This document shows, in pieces, positions 1-6,650 of a stretch of DNA of 6,840 bases. The DNA comes from CAZIWJ01 sp964542855 (GTDB lineage: Bacteria; Bacteroidota; Bacteroidia; Cytophagales; Cyclobacteriaceae), in NCBI GenBank assembly GCA_964542855.1, contig CAZIWJ010000202.1, forward strand, positions 1 to 6,840, read 5' to 3'. Under the pieces are notes generated by a model. That model did not search any database. It saw only the letters and a list, made by a program, of their open reading frames with translations, and was not told the DNA's origin. The translations under genes and the position numbers were made by a program. Position 1 is the stretch's first letter. Every line of letters begins with the position of its first letter.

Positions 1-381
1 GTACACTTATCTGAATTTGGTCACTGACGCTTATTCTCATAAGATCATCGGCTGGCACTTACACCGGAGTCTACATGCAGAAGGTACTATTAAAGTCCTT
101 AGCCCTGGAGCAGAAAGACAAGCAGCCTCATCCTTACCAACTGATCCACCGCGCTGACCGGCGTGTACAGCGCTCCACGCCGGATACTGTTGTAATGAGC
201 ATATACGGGTTCTGAAAGAGCATAAAATCCTAATTTCTATCCGATGTGGAGCGTGACCAACAACCCTGATCCGTTGTAAAACGCGCTGGCTGAACAAATG
301 CATAGATCCCTGAAAGAGGAATTTGAGCTGGAAAGAGGCTTTCCTACCTTTGAGAAAGCAGAGCAGAAAGTGAAAATCTGA
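1..381 (+). pseudogene. IS3-family transposase (OrfB, integrase domain) relic, 3' part only
   Basis: This is the C-terminal part of an IS3-type DDE transposase, an enzyme that moves an insertion sequence. It is broken into several frames. Frame 2 from base 2 gives YTYLNLVTDAYSHKIIGWHL, typical of the rve core. The frame shifts near 98, and frame 3 then gives a LIHRADRRVQ segment (from 141) that corresponds to the conserved HSDRGVQY block carrying the second Asp. Near 170-185 it shifts back to frame 2, giving CCNEHIRVLKEHKILIS. Frame 1 from about 259 gives NALAEQMHRSLKEEFELERG and ends at TGA 379-381. A TAA at 277-279 sits where the family has its NPYEN-type block, so the catalytic Glu region is destroyed. 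The 5' end lies outside the window. It cannot make an active transposase. The family assignment is firm; the subgroup is not determined. Confidence 0.85.
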
Positions 382-523
382 AATGATACAGAACTAGAAA
401 AGACAAGTTCTTATTTATGCATAACTCACAAACTACATTAAAATCCCTCAGAATGTGTAAAGGTAAAGGTATTTACGGACTATTTAATTCTAAACAGCCG
501 GCAATACTATCCATTGTCCATTA
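382..523. other. AT-rich intergenic gap with no recognised gene
   Basis: This stretch separates the transposase relic from the end of the minus-strand B12 operon. It contains a 6-bp inverted repeat (AGAACT at 390-395, AGTTCT at 406-411, 10-base loop) and a short direct repeat, aaaggtaaaggta, near 460-472. Neither is followed by a convincing T-tract on either strand, so I cannot name a terminator for the operon or the terminal repeat of the insertion sequence. Confidence 0.5.
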
Positions 524-1219
524 TTAGTGTTGTAAAACCAAATCGCAAAACCAGAAACCTATCGGGGCCGATTCCGACGGCCCGGGGTAAGTGCGATGTA
601 TTATTTCCCCTGTTTGAACCGGTACAGGAAAGGAGAATATCGGCCCGTCGTAAACAAAAGTATGAAACTCTCCATTTTCTCCACAGGGGTCAACAGCTGC
701 GGGCAAGCTATTCAAAAATTCCTCATCCAGCGGAACTCCCACCAAACGCTCATCAAGTAAATCGGCCTGAACGCAAACCACGAGGGCTTTAAACCCCAGC
801 TGGATAAACCGATCGACCAGTTTGCGGGTATTTTGTTTCCAGATTGGAAATTTAACGGTAAATCCCATAGCCTGAAACAGCCTTTCACGGTATTGTTTTA
901 AATCCTCAAGGTGGATATCACCGAAAGCTGCTTCAGTTGTACCCTGTAACTGAATACGTTGCATTTCAACCTGGAGAAGACGATTATAAGTATCCATGTT
1001 GGTTTGTTCAGGCAAAAACAATTTATGCAGCGGTACCTGTAGCGACCGGGCTTGTAAATCGAGTAATTCTTCACGAACTCCATGCATAGTAATTCGCCGT
1101 TGGGCCTGGCTTAAGGTTGTGAATAAGCAAGATACCTTTTCCTCTCCCCTGTTCATGATTTCATAGAGGGCAAGGGCACTATCCTTACCTCCACTCCAGT
1201 GAAAAACGGTCTGTTTCAT
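524..1219 (-). CDS. DUF71/COG2102 PP-loop ATPase (diphthine-ammonia ligase-like), B12-salvage subgroup
   Basis: This 231-residue cytoplasmic protein belongs to the ATP_bind_4 (DUF71) family. The PP-loop SGGKDS lies at residues 9-14 and binds the ATP phosphates. The family's C-terminal signature DPCGENGEFHTFVYDGP is at 177-193, and FGDIHLEDL is near 99-107. The archaeal/eukaryotic member Dph6 amidates diphthine, but bacteria have no diphthamide. Comparative genomics of the family predicted a bacterial subgroup acting in B12 salvage, and the position here directly after cobU supports that subgroup. The substrate is unknown; an ATP-driven amide-forming step on a corrinoid is an inference. The ATG lies two bases after the cobU stop, so it is the last gene of the operon. 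Length and motifs look intact, unlike its broken neighbour. Public pipelines may label it diphthine-ammonia ligase, which would be misleading here. Confidence 0.88.
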   Translation of the reverse strand: MKQTVFHWSGGKDSALALYEIMNRGEEKVSCLFTTLSQAQRRITMHGVREELLDLQARSLQVPLHKLFLPEQTNMDTYNRLLQVEMQRIQLQGTTEAAFGDIHLEDLKQYRERLFQAMGFTVKFPIWKQNTRKLVDRFIQLGFKALVVCVQADLLDERLVGVPLDEEFLNSLPAAVDPCGENGEFHTFVYDGPIFSFPVPVQTGEIIHRTYPGPSESAPIGFWFCDLVLQH

Positions 1220-1221
1220 AA

Positions 1222-1718
1222 TTATTTAAGTTTAAAGGGCAGGCCGGAAACCATGAAAATAGCTTCATCGGCAACAGAAGCTACGTATTGGTTGGCCCAA
1301 CCCTGTAGGCCAGAAAATTTTCTGCCAGCACTACTATCAGCATGCATCCCCATGTCAATTTCATTAGAAATAATAAAACATGTCGCCGACAATTTGGCTA
1401 ATTCATATATCTCCTTGCGAAATGCCGGCAAGATTTCATCGTATGGAAAATCGACAAAATAATTGGTTAACCATAACGTAACGCAGTCTATCACCACAAC
1501 CTCTCCTACCAGAGGCAACCGGTAAAAGTACTAGCAGGTTTCGTAGGTTGTCCACTCCTGCCCCCGATCGGCCCGGTGTTGCTCCACCCGGCTGGCGAAT
1601 TCATCATCCCATACCCTGCCGGTAGCAACGTAAACCGGCGATTCGGAAAGCTCGAGGGCCCGCCCTTGAGCGTACCGGCTTTTTCCGCTGCGTGCACCCC
1701 CCATATATAAATTATCAT
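1222..1718 (-). pseudogene. cobU: cobU, adenosylcobinamide kinase/guanylyltransferase, disrupted
   Basis: CobU phosphorylates adenosylcobinamide and then transfers GMP to make adenosylcobinamide-GDP. The expected start is the ATG at 1718-1716 (MIIYI), which overlaps the upstream stop as ATGA. A missing base around the run of six G just after it puts the P-loop GGARSGKS in another frame, which reopens only at an ATG at 1704. That frame carries the HRADR block with the guanylylated His, then hits TAG at 1533-1531 (codon 58 counted from 1704). The same frame continues afterwards with the VVVIDCVTLWLTN strand and the C-terminal LQGWANQYVA and MVSGLPFKLK blocks to TAA at 1224-1222. The conserved NEIGMG motif reads NEIDMG, and the usual Asp before LQGW is Gly. 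About 160 codons remain, against roughly 170-180 in the family. At least one frameshift, one nonsense codon and two substitutions at conserved sites argue for a pseudogene. Confidence 0.9.
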
Positions 1719-2644
1719 ACTTTTAGCCTGGAAAAATTGATTTTTTTATTATTCAGATGAACGGGCGTTTGAAAATATTCAGGATGAAACACCGAAGCAA
1801 GCATTTCAATGCCGTCGACCAGTGTGCTGGCAGAGGGCTGGGTAAATAAATCGAAATCTACAATATATACAGCCTGGTTCTTAACCGCCTGTAATTCTTC
1901 CCAGCCAGGCAGGCTCGTTAGCTGGCTCATCTCTTCCAGCGTTCGGCCGGCCGTGAACCCACAAGGTGCCACCACTAAAACCTCCGGGTCGTAACGCCTG
2001 ATTTTATCCCATTTAATTACCATACTATCGCCTGAAGGGTTGCTCAGCATATCAATACCACCTGCATGGGCTACCTGATGGGATATCCAGTGCCCGCAGT
2101 TGTAAATAGGGGCTAACCATTCCAACAGCGATACCCTTTTGGGAACTAACCGGTGGGCACGTTGCCGGTCGATGACGGAATTAATCCGCGCTTGCAAACC
2201 GGAAAGATACGTGTAAGCGGCTTTCTCCTTCCCCATTGCTTGAGCAATAGTAATGGCTGAATCGAAAACATCCTGTAAAGATTGCGGCGAAATGGGTACT
2301 AATGAAGGCTGTTTATTTAACCGGCTAACCGCCTGCTCCGTGCAGGCGGTATCAATCTGACAAACTTCACAAACGTCCTGGGTAAAAACTACGTCGGGCA
2401 TTATGCCCTGCAATAAGGGTTCATCAATGTAATACAGGGAGGAACCTTGTTGCTTACTGGCCGAAAAAATAGCGTCTATTTCCTGGCTACTGTACGATTT
2501 GCCTTCCAGTACGCAACGAACAACCGCAGGCTTTTCAGCCAGCGCACGCGAAGGGCACTCGAAAGTTACTCCGTACAGGTTACTTTCCAGGCCCATGTCA
2601 TAAATCATTTGGGTCACTGCGGGTAGAAAAGAACAAACTATCAT
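1715..2644 (-). CDS. btuF: BtuF-like cobalamin-binding protein (COG0614), no signal peptide
   Basis: This 309-residue protein resembles the substrate-binding proteins of B12 ABC transporters. The N-terminal pattern IVCSFLPAVTQMIYDMGL, the GVTFEC block (25-30), TQDVCEVC (88-95) and the later WISHQVAHAGGID and YDPEVLVVAPCG blocks are typical of the corrinoid-binding subfamily found in B12 clusters. It begins directly with the first domain strand and has no hydrophobic signal peptide or lipobox. The protein as written should therefore be cytoplasmic, or act differently from the periplasmic BtuF of E. coli. The start ATG (2644-2642) overlaps the upstream stop in an ATGA, and its own stop overlaps the cobU ATG the same way, so coupled translation is likely. 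No BtuC or BtuD gene is present in the window. The frame is fully open. The family is secure; the symbol is used in the broad sense. Confidence 0.85.
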   Translation of the reverse strand: MIVCSFLPAVTQMIYDMGLESNLYGVTFECPSRALAEKPAVVRCVLEGKSYSSQEIDAIFSASKQQGSSLYYIDEPLLQGIMPDVVFTQDVCEVCQIDTACTEQAVSRLNKQPSLVPISPQSLQDVFDSAITIAQAMGKEKAAYTYLSGLQARINSVIDRQRAHRLVPKRVSLLEWLAPIYNCGHWISHQVAHAGGIDMLSNPSGDSMVIKWDKIRRYDPEVLVVAPCGFTAGRTLEEMSQLTSLPGWEELQAVKNQAVYIVDFDLFTQPSASTLVDGIEMLASVFHPEYFQTPVHLNNKKINFSRLKV

Positions 2645-3228
2645 ACTGTTGCACTAATTTTAAAGATTGGAAACCGGTATTGCATCCACTCAAAAGAACC
2701 GAATAGAATTGCCCCGTAAACGAGAGTACCAACCATAAAATTCAATTCGTACGGAATAGCAGCTAATAGGCACATCCAGTAGCCCTGCAACGTTATCGGA
2801 TAAGTTTCCCTTACCAGCCAAACGCCAGTATCGGTTACAATCCAGTGGATAAATACAACGACCAGCGTGGACAAAACTAATCGTCCTACGGTTTTTTTGT
2901 TCATCATGAACTGGCCAATCACCACCATGAGTACAAAAGCCCCGTATGTCCAGTAAAAACCATCGTAGAACAACCGCCATTCACCGTAAAACACCATGCG
3001 GTTTAAAATAATATCGCTCATCCACAACGTGAGCAGCGGAAAGGCCATGGCCCGAGGTCGGGAAAAGTAAGCCCCTCCAAATAACGCCATTGCTCCCAGA
3101 GGTGTAAAGTTACTCAGGGGCGAAAGTTCTCCGTTGATTGCCGACAATACACGGATCAAGGCCACTAAAACCATAAAGGCTAGTATAGCCAGGGTACGGG
3201 GTGTAAAGTATTGAGTCATTTTATTCAT
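2641..3228 (-). CDS. DUF6580-type membrane protein, candidate cobalamin ECF-like transporter
   Basis: This 195-residue integral membrane protein has five to six predicted hydrophobic segments at about 11-30, 42-55, 60-76, 90-109, 114-133 and 150-183. The sequence SPLSNFTPLGAMALFGGAYFS (36-56 region) followed by PLLTLWMSD is characteristic of the DUF6580 putative transport family, which is often found in B12 loci of Bacteroidota and resembles ECF S-components. A role in carrying a corrinoid across the inner membrane is inferred from its place between btuB and the BtuF-like gene. The annotated start overlaps the btuB 3' end by 8 bases, with an AGGA only two bases away. Met4 (ATG 3219-3217) has better spacing, about 11 bases from that AGGA, and may be the true start. 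The C-terminal TGA overlaps the next ATG. The gene appears intact. Confidence 0.75.
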   Translation of the reverse strand: MNKMTQYFTPRTLAILAFMVLVALIRVLSAINGELSPLSNFTPLGAMALFGGAYFSRPRAMAFPLLTLWMSDIILNRMVFYGEWRLFYDGFYWTYGAFVLMVVIGQFMMNKKTVGRLVLSTLVVVFIHWIVTDTGVWLVRETYPITLQGYWMCLLAAIPYELNFMVGTLVYGAILFGSFEWMQYRFPIFKISATV

Positions 3229-5137
3229 TTCCTATAATATTTAAATTAACACGTACGCCGGCCTGCATATTAAAGCCGGGCGTATTAAAACCGGTTGATT
3301 CTGTGTATTGGATGTTAGTAAGATTTTTTAGATCAGCAAAAACAATAAATTGTTCATTTTTCATAGCATATTCTGAATATAAGTTAAGTAACGTGTAAGC
3401 ATCAACTGTTACCGGAGTTTGCTGAAAACTAATTGCATCAAAGAAAATATCATCACGTTCTCCTAAGTATTGCAATTGGAGATTTAAGAACAAATGATCT
3501 AAAATATTTACCTGCCCGTTCACTTGAAGCTGGTGCCTTGGCCTTCGAATAAGGTTGAAAAAAGAACTGTCTTGTTCGTTACTGCCCTGGGTGGTAATTT
3601 TACCATCCAGGTAAGTATAGTTCCCAGATAATGTTAAGGCCGGAGATAATTTCCATCGAGCTTCCAGTTCCACCCCTTCATCGTTTTGTTCATCCTGGTT
3701 TAGGTAACCGGGGGTGAAGAAAAATACCACCAAATCCTCAATGCTCCGTTGAAAATATGTTGCACTTAGCTGCAAGTTACCATTATTCAACCGAGTGGTG
3801 GCCCCTGCTTCCCAGGTGGTACTGGTTTGCGGCTTCAGATCTTCGTTACCAAACTGATCGTTATATAATTCGAAAAGAGAGGGCGCTTTGAAGCCCGTTG
3901 TATATGAAGCGAATAAATTCAGGTAGGAAGTAAGCTGATAATTCGGAGCCAAACTAAAAGTTTGGGCGTTTCCAAAAACACTGTGGTTGTTCAGGCGATA
4001 ACCCAACTCCAGGTTCACCCCAACCAGGTCCTGTACTAAAAAAGTAACGTACGGGCTCATTATCGTAGCATCCGGTTCTGAGTTTGCAAAAGTTGTATCG
4101 CGAAGTTGCTGGTGCTGGTAGTTCAACCCCACGATGGCTTTTCCTATTCAAACATCGTAACTGGCAAACACATCGGCATTCTGGAACATTCCATTAAATT
4201 GGCTGGTACCGAAACTACTGTTAAACGTACGTTCAGTGTTCGTATAACTGTAAGAAAAGTTCGTACTTAAACGGTTAAACGCATAGCGTCCGATAAACCC
4301 GGTATTCATCACTTCGCTGGTATACTGGTTATCGGCATCGACAAAAGCACCGCCATCGTAGTCTCCGTCGAAATCAGACCATCGGAAAAACGGACTAATC
4401 CGTAAATGATCCGATAAATTAATACTTAGGTTGGTTTGAAAAGCTTCCTGGGAAAACCCGTCCCGATCGAAATTAACGGTATCGGATGGGGGTTGGGCTT
4501 CGGTTATTCCGCCGGTAGTTTTCTTTTGGTAGTCTACGTTAAAACCAATTCCCTTAACTTTACCACGTACCCCTGCGGTACCTTCAATCGTATTAAAGGA
4601 ACCGGCCGATAACGACTGGGATATGCTGAGCGGACTGTCGGCTGTTTTCCGGGTAATAATATTGATTACACCAGCAATGGCATCGGAACCGTAAAGCGTA
4701 GATTGGCTTCCCTTTAAAATTTCTATGCGCTCTATAAGTTGCAAAGGAATGAGTCTTATATCGAATGATCCTCCGACTCCGGAAGGATCAGAAATAGGAG
4801 TGCCATCCATTAAAATTAGCGTGTACTCAGGATCAGCCCCCCGAAGATAAATATTTTTTATAGCCCCAGGGTTGCTGTATCCGCCATTAACCTGGATACC
4901 GGCCTGTTCTGAAAGCAGTTGCGATAAATCCTTTCCGGCGCTTCGTTCTATTTCCTGCCTGGGAATAATCGTTACCGGTTTAGCAGTTTCTTTTTGCTGG
5001 AGAGGAACCTTAGAGGCGGTAATAACCACTTCCTCGAGGTTAACCGTATCGGAAGCTGTAAGATACTGCTCCTGCGCCTTGGTAGTAGTTATCCAACTAC
5101 AAATAATGAAAAGTGAAATGGTAAATAATTTGCTCAT
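3221..5137 (-). pseudogene. btuB: btuB, TonB-dependent cobalamin receptor interrupted by one in-frame TGA
   Basis: This is an outer-membrane beta-barrel receptor that imports cobalamin using TonB energy. Residues 1-21 form a signal peptide ending TKA. The TonB-box-like EEVVITASK is at 35-43. A plug domain follows, with IYLRGADPEYTLILMDG and GSQSTLYGSDAIAGVINIIT. Then come the barrel strands, including the FKAPSLFELY and NEDLKPQTSTTWEAG blocks typical of the family. The frame is open except for TGA at 4150-4148 (codon 330), midway through the barrel between FASYDV and NGKAIVGLNYQ. The same frame continues to TAA 3223-3221, for 637 sense codons in total, a normal length. No other damage was seen except an atypical C-terminus (NIIGNE), where these receptors usually end in an aromatic residue. 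Position behind a cobalamin riboswitch supports B12 specificity. The ATG at 5137 has no obvious Shine-Dalgarno site, as is common in Bacteroidota. Confidence 0.9.
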
Positions 5138-5225
5138 TGTAAGTGATTATTAAAGTGAAACAATGAGCTTCCATGAGAAAAGAGTGAGCTGGTATACCCA
5201 GATAAACCACTTGCAAGGCTGGTTG

Positions 5226-5242
5226 GTGCAAATATATTGCAC
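5226..5242. repeat. 17-bp perfect palindrome with a TATATTTG promoter-like octamer
   Basis: GTGCAA (5226-5231) and TTGCAC (5237-5242) are exact inverted repeats around ATATA. Read on the minus strand, positions 5236-5229 give TATATTTG, which fits the Bacteroidota -7 consensus TAnnTTTG. No good TTG -33 element is found about 19-20 bases upstream. It could be an operator overlapping a second btuB promoter downstream of the riboswitch, or chance in AT-rich DNA. Confidence 0.3.
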
Positions 5243-5244
5243 TG

Positions 5245-5261
5245 AACCGGCTTAACCGGTT
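5245..5261. repeat. 6-bp inverted repeat AACCGG/CCGGTT
   Basis: AACCGG (5245-5250) and CCGGTT (5256-5261) pair around a 5-base spacer. The repeat lies two bases from the neighbouring palindrome and has the same arm and spacer lengths. In btuB mRNA it could fold into a stable hairpin. There is no T-tract on the minus strand, so it does not look like an intrinsic terminator. Confidence 0.35.
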
Positions 5262-5290
5262 GTTACGTAAATGTGGCAAATGCCAGCCAT

Positions 5291-5347
5291 TCAAAACCGG
5301 ATGTAAAACCTCCCGTGTGGTTTATCATACTTAACCAACATCATCAT
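5291..5347 (-). CDS. Possible 18-codon leader ORF with a strong ribosome binding site
   Basis: Starting at an ATG triplet run (MMM) at 5347 and ending at TGA 5293-5291, this tiny ORF has GGAGG at 5360-5356, eight bases before the first ATG. It is the best Shine-Dalgarno match in the window. It sits just downstream of the riboswitch and upstream of btuB, on the same strand. The peptide is basic (LVKYDKPHGRFYIRF after the methionines) and matches nothing I know. It may be a translated leader that couples riboswitch state to btuB expression, or the remnant of an earlier gene start. This is inference from position and ribosome-site quality only. Confidence 0.3.
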   Translation of the reverse strand: MMMLVKYDKPHGRFYIRF

Positions 5348-5376
5348 GAGCTTTTCCTCCGAAAGCCAAAATGCTC
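5348..5376 (-). promoter_or_regulatory. Hairpin abutting the riboswitch, candidate expression platform
   Basis: On the minus strand GAGC-A-TTTT (5376-5368) can pair with AAAAGCTC (5355-5348) with one bulged A, leaving the GGAGG site in the loop and ending directly before the ATG at 5347. Its left arm reuses GAG from the proposed 3' strand of the aptamer P1 stem, so the two folds exclude each other. That is the geometry expected of a translational switch. The pairing was drawn by eye. Confidence 0.4.
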
Positions 5377-5528
5377 GTACAGGGCAGGTCTTCTGGCTTG
5401 CTCCATCCTGGCTACCTTCCCACCTTTGCAGGCAGTGGTTTTAAACAGCCAGAACTAAAATATAGAGCTTACAGCTACGGGGATAGCTCCGGATTTACAC
5501 CGGTATTCCCTTTTAAGCACCTTACAAG
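5374..5528 (-). ncRNA. Cobalamin riboswitch (AdoCbl/B12 aptamer)
   Basis: The minus strand carries the conserved cobalamin aptamer elements in order: AGGTGC, TTAAAAGGGAA, CCGGTGTAAATCCGG, CCCCGTAGCTGTAAGCTC, AACCACTGCC, GGTGGGAAGG, and the B12 box AAGCCAGAAGACCTGCC at 5399-5383. A closing stem P1 can form between CUUGUA (5528-5523) and UACGAG (5379-5374), and AGGU pairs with ACCU of the B12 box. It reads in the direction of btuB, so it should lower expression of the whole minus-strand operon when intracellular cobalamin is high. The aptamer core looks undamaged, unlike several genes it controls. It does not face cobT. The exact 5' boundary is uncertain by several bases; an outer pairing CGUACA (5573-5568) with UGUACG is an alternative. 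Confidence 0.93.
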
Positions 5529-5577
5529 AAATCAACTTTTGCCGAATACGCTCGTAAAGTGCACCGTTGTACGCTCT

Positions 5578-5585
5578 TAAAGGTA
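5578..5585 (-). promoter_or_regulatory. Candidate -7 element for the riboswitch/btuB transcript
   Basis: TACCTTTA on the minus strand (5585-5578) matches the Bacteroidota TAnnTTTG element except for the last base. It would start transcription near 5572, about 45 bases before the aptamer. No TTG was found at the -33 position, so this is weak. Confidence 0.25.
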
Positions 5586-5641
5586 ATGCTATATATTAAG
5601 TTTAAAAATTTACCGCTAGTTAAATCCTGAATCTGATAATC

Positions 5642-6649
5642 ATGACCATGAAAGAAAAAATTCAGTTTGTTATCGATAGAAAAACCAAACCTCCCAAATC
5701 GTTTGGTAAACTGGAAGAATTAGCCTTGCACATTGGCAAGTTGCAGGGTACCGTACACCCAAAATTGGTTCAACCTCATATCCTGGTATTTGCTGCCGAT
5801 CATGGCATTGCAGAAGAAGGAATCAGCGCCTACCACCGGGAAGTTACCCGACAAATGGTTTTAAATTTTCTGCATAACGGAGCGGCTATTAATGTGTTTG
5901 CCCGGCAGCACGGCATAAAGCTAAAAATTATCGATGCCGGTGTAAAAGGAAGTCTGCCCCATCATCCCGGACTTTCAGATGCCAAAGTAAGGGAAGGAAC
6001 CCGGAATTTTCTACATGAGCCAGCAGTGACTTACAATCGGCTTCAGGAGTGTATAAACCATGGTGAAATCCAGGTGAAACACCTGCAAAAATCCGGGTGT
6101 AACGTCATTGGCTTTGGTGAAATGGGGATTTCTAATACCGCTTCTGCCAGTATGATTATGCATTTACTCGGTAATATCACATTAGAACAATGCGTTGGTC
6201 GTGGAACAGCTTTGGATAACCTGCACTTACGATTAAAACTAAAAACTCTGAGAAAAGCAGCAGCTTTTCATAAATCAATTTCAAATCCCTACGCCATTCT
6301 TCAGTAGGTAGATGGCTTTGAAATTGCCCAGATGTGTGGGACCATGCTCGAAGCATTCCGGCTTAACTGGATAATTCTCGTCGATGGATTTATTGCAGGT
6401 GCCGCCTGCTGGTTGACGCAACGAATTAATTCTACCGTTAGCAACCAACTTATTTTTAGTCATTTATCGGATGAACACGGGCATAAAAACATACAAAAGG
6501 ACATGAATGCAGAACCTGTTCTTCAGTTAAGCCTGCGGTTGGGAGAAGGAACAGGATGCGCACTGGTGTACCCGTTACTGCAAAGTGCAGTGGGTTTTCT
6601 GAATGAAATGGCTGGCTTTGAAACTGCAGGTGTAAGCGATACTAAATAA
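5642..6649 (+). pseudogene. cobT: cobT, nicotinate-nucleotide:DMB phosphoribosyltransferase interrupted by one TAG
   Basis: CobT makes alpha-ribazole phosphate from nicotinate mononucleotide and a lower base such as dimethylbenzimidazole. The start is ATG 5642, or Met3 at 5648, with no clear ribosome site. Visible motifs are FAADHGIAEEG (50-60), EVTRQMVLNFL (67-77), GFGEMGISNT (157-166, the family's second key Glu), GRGTALD (186-192), and after the break LVDGFIA and LRLGEGTG, whose Glu corresponds to the catalytic base of Salmonella CobT. TAG at 6305-6307 (codon 222) stops the frame in the conserved ILQ-x-VGGFEIAQM block, but the same frame continues to TAA 6647-6649. Total length is 334 sense codons, near the family norm of about 340-350. 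Gly to Asp in the GGFEI motif (here DGFEI) and GTGLD to GTALD are further departures. It is transcribed divergently from the riboswitch operon and sits one base before cobS. Confidence 0.9.
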
Positions 6650-6650
6650 T

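Larger units (their letters stand above)
5138..5373 (-). other. btuB 5' leader between riboswitch and start codon
   Basis: This untranslated stretch of about 235 bases is long for a riboswitch-controlled gene. It holds the GGAGG site with its 18-codon ORF, two perfect inverted repeats and a TATATTTG promoter-like octamer, each listed separately. No larger coding sequence is credible here. Confidence 0.5.

Noticed and set aside
37..303. Minus-strand 88-residue ORF
   Set aside because: It lies antisense to the IS3 transposase relic, whose plus-strand frames show clear homology; the peptide has no recognisable family pattern.
390..411. Intrinsic terminator of the B12 operon
   Set aside because: The 6-bp stem is AT-rich with a 10-base loop, and no T-tract follows on the minus strand.
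514..792. Plus-strand 92-residue ORF
   Set aside because: It is antisense to the DUF71 gene, which is supported by motifs; a shadow frame.
1222..1518. Independent 98-residue gene starting at TTG
   Set aside because: It is simply the C-terminal part of cobU, in the same frame as the P-loop portion and separated from it by one TAG.
5374..5528. Riboswitch controlling cobT
   Set aside because: The B12 box and all aptamer elements read on the minus strand toward btuB. On the plus strand they are only complements, and no second aptamer precedes cobT.
5371..5580. Plus-strand ORFs over the riboswitch region
   Set aside because: They read the reverse complement of conserved aptamer RNA, so their open frame is incidental.
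6332..6649. Independent 105-residue gene
   Set aside because: It is the C-terminal part of cobT, in frame with 5642-6304 across a single TAG and carrying the LGEGTG catalytic block.
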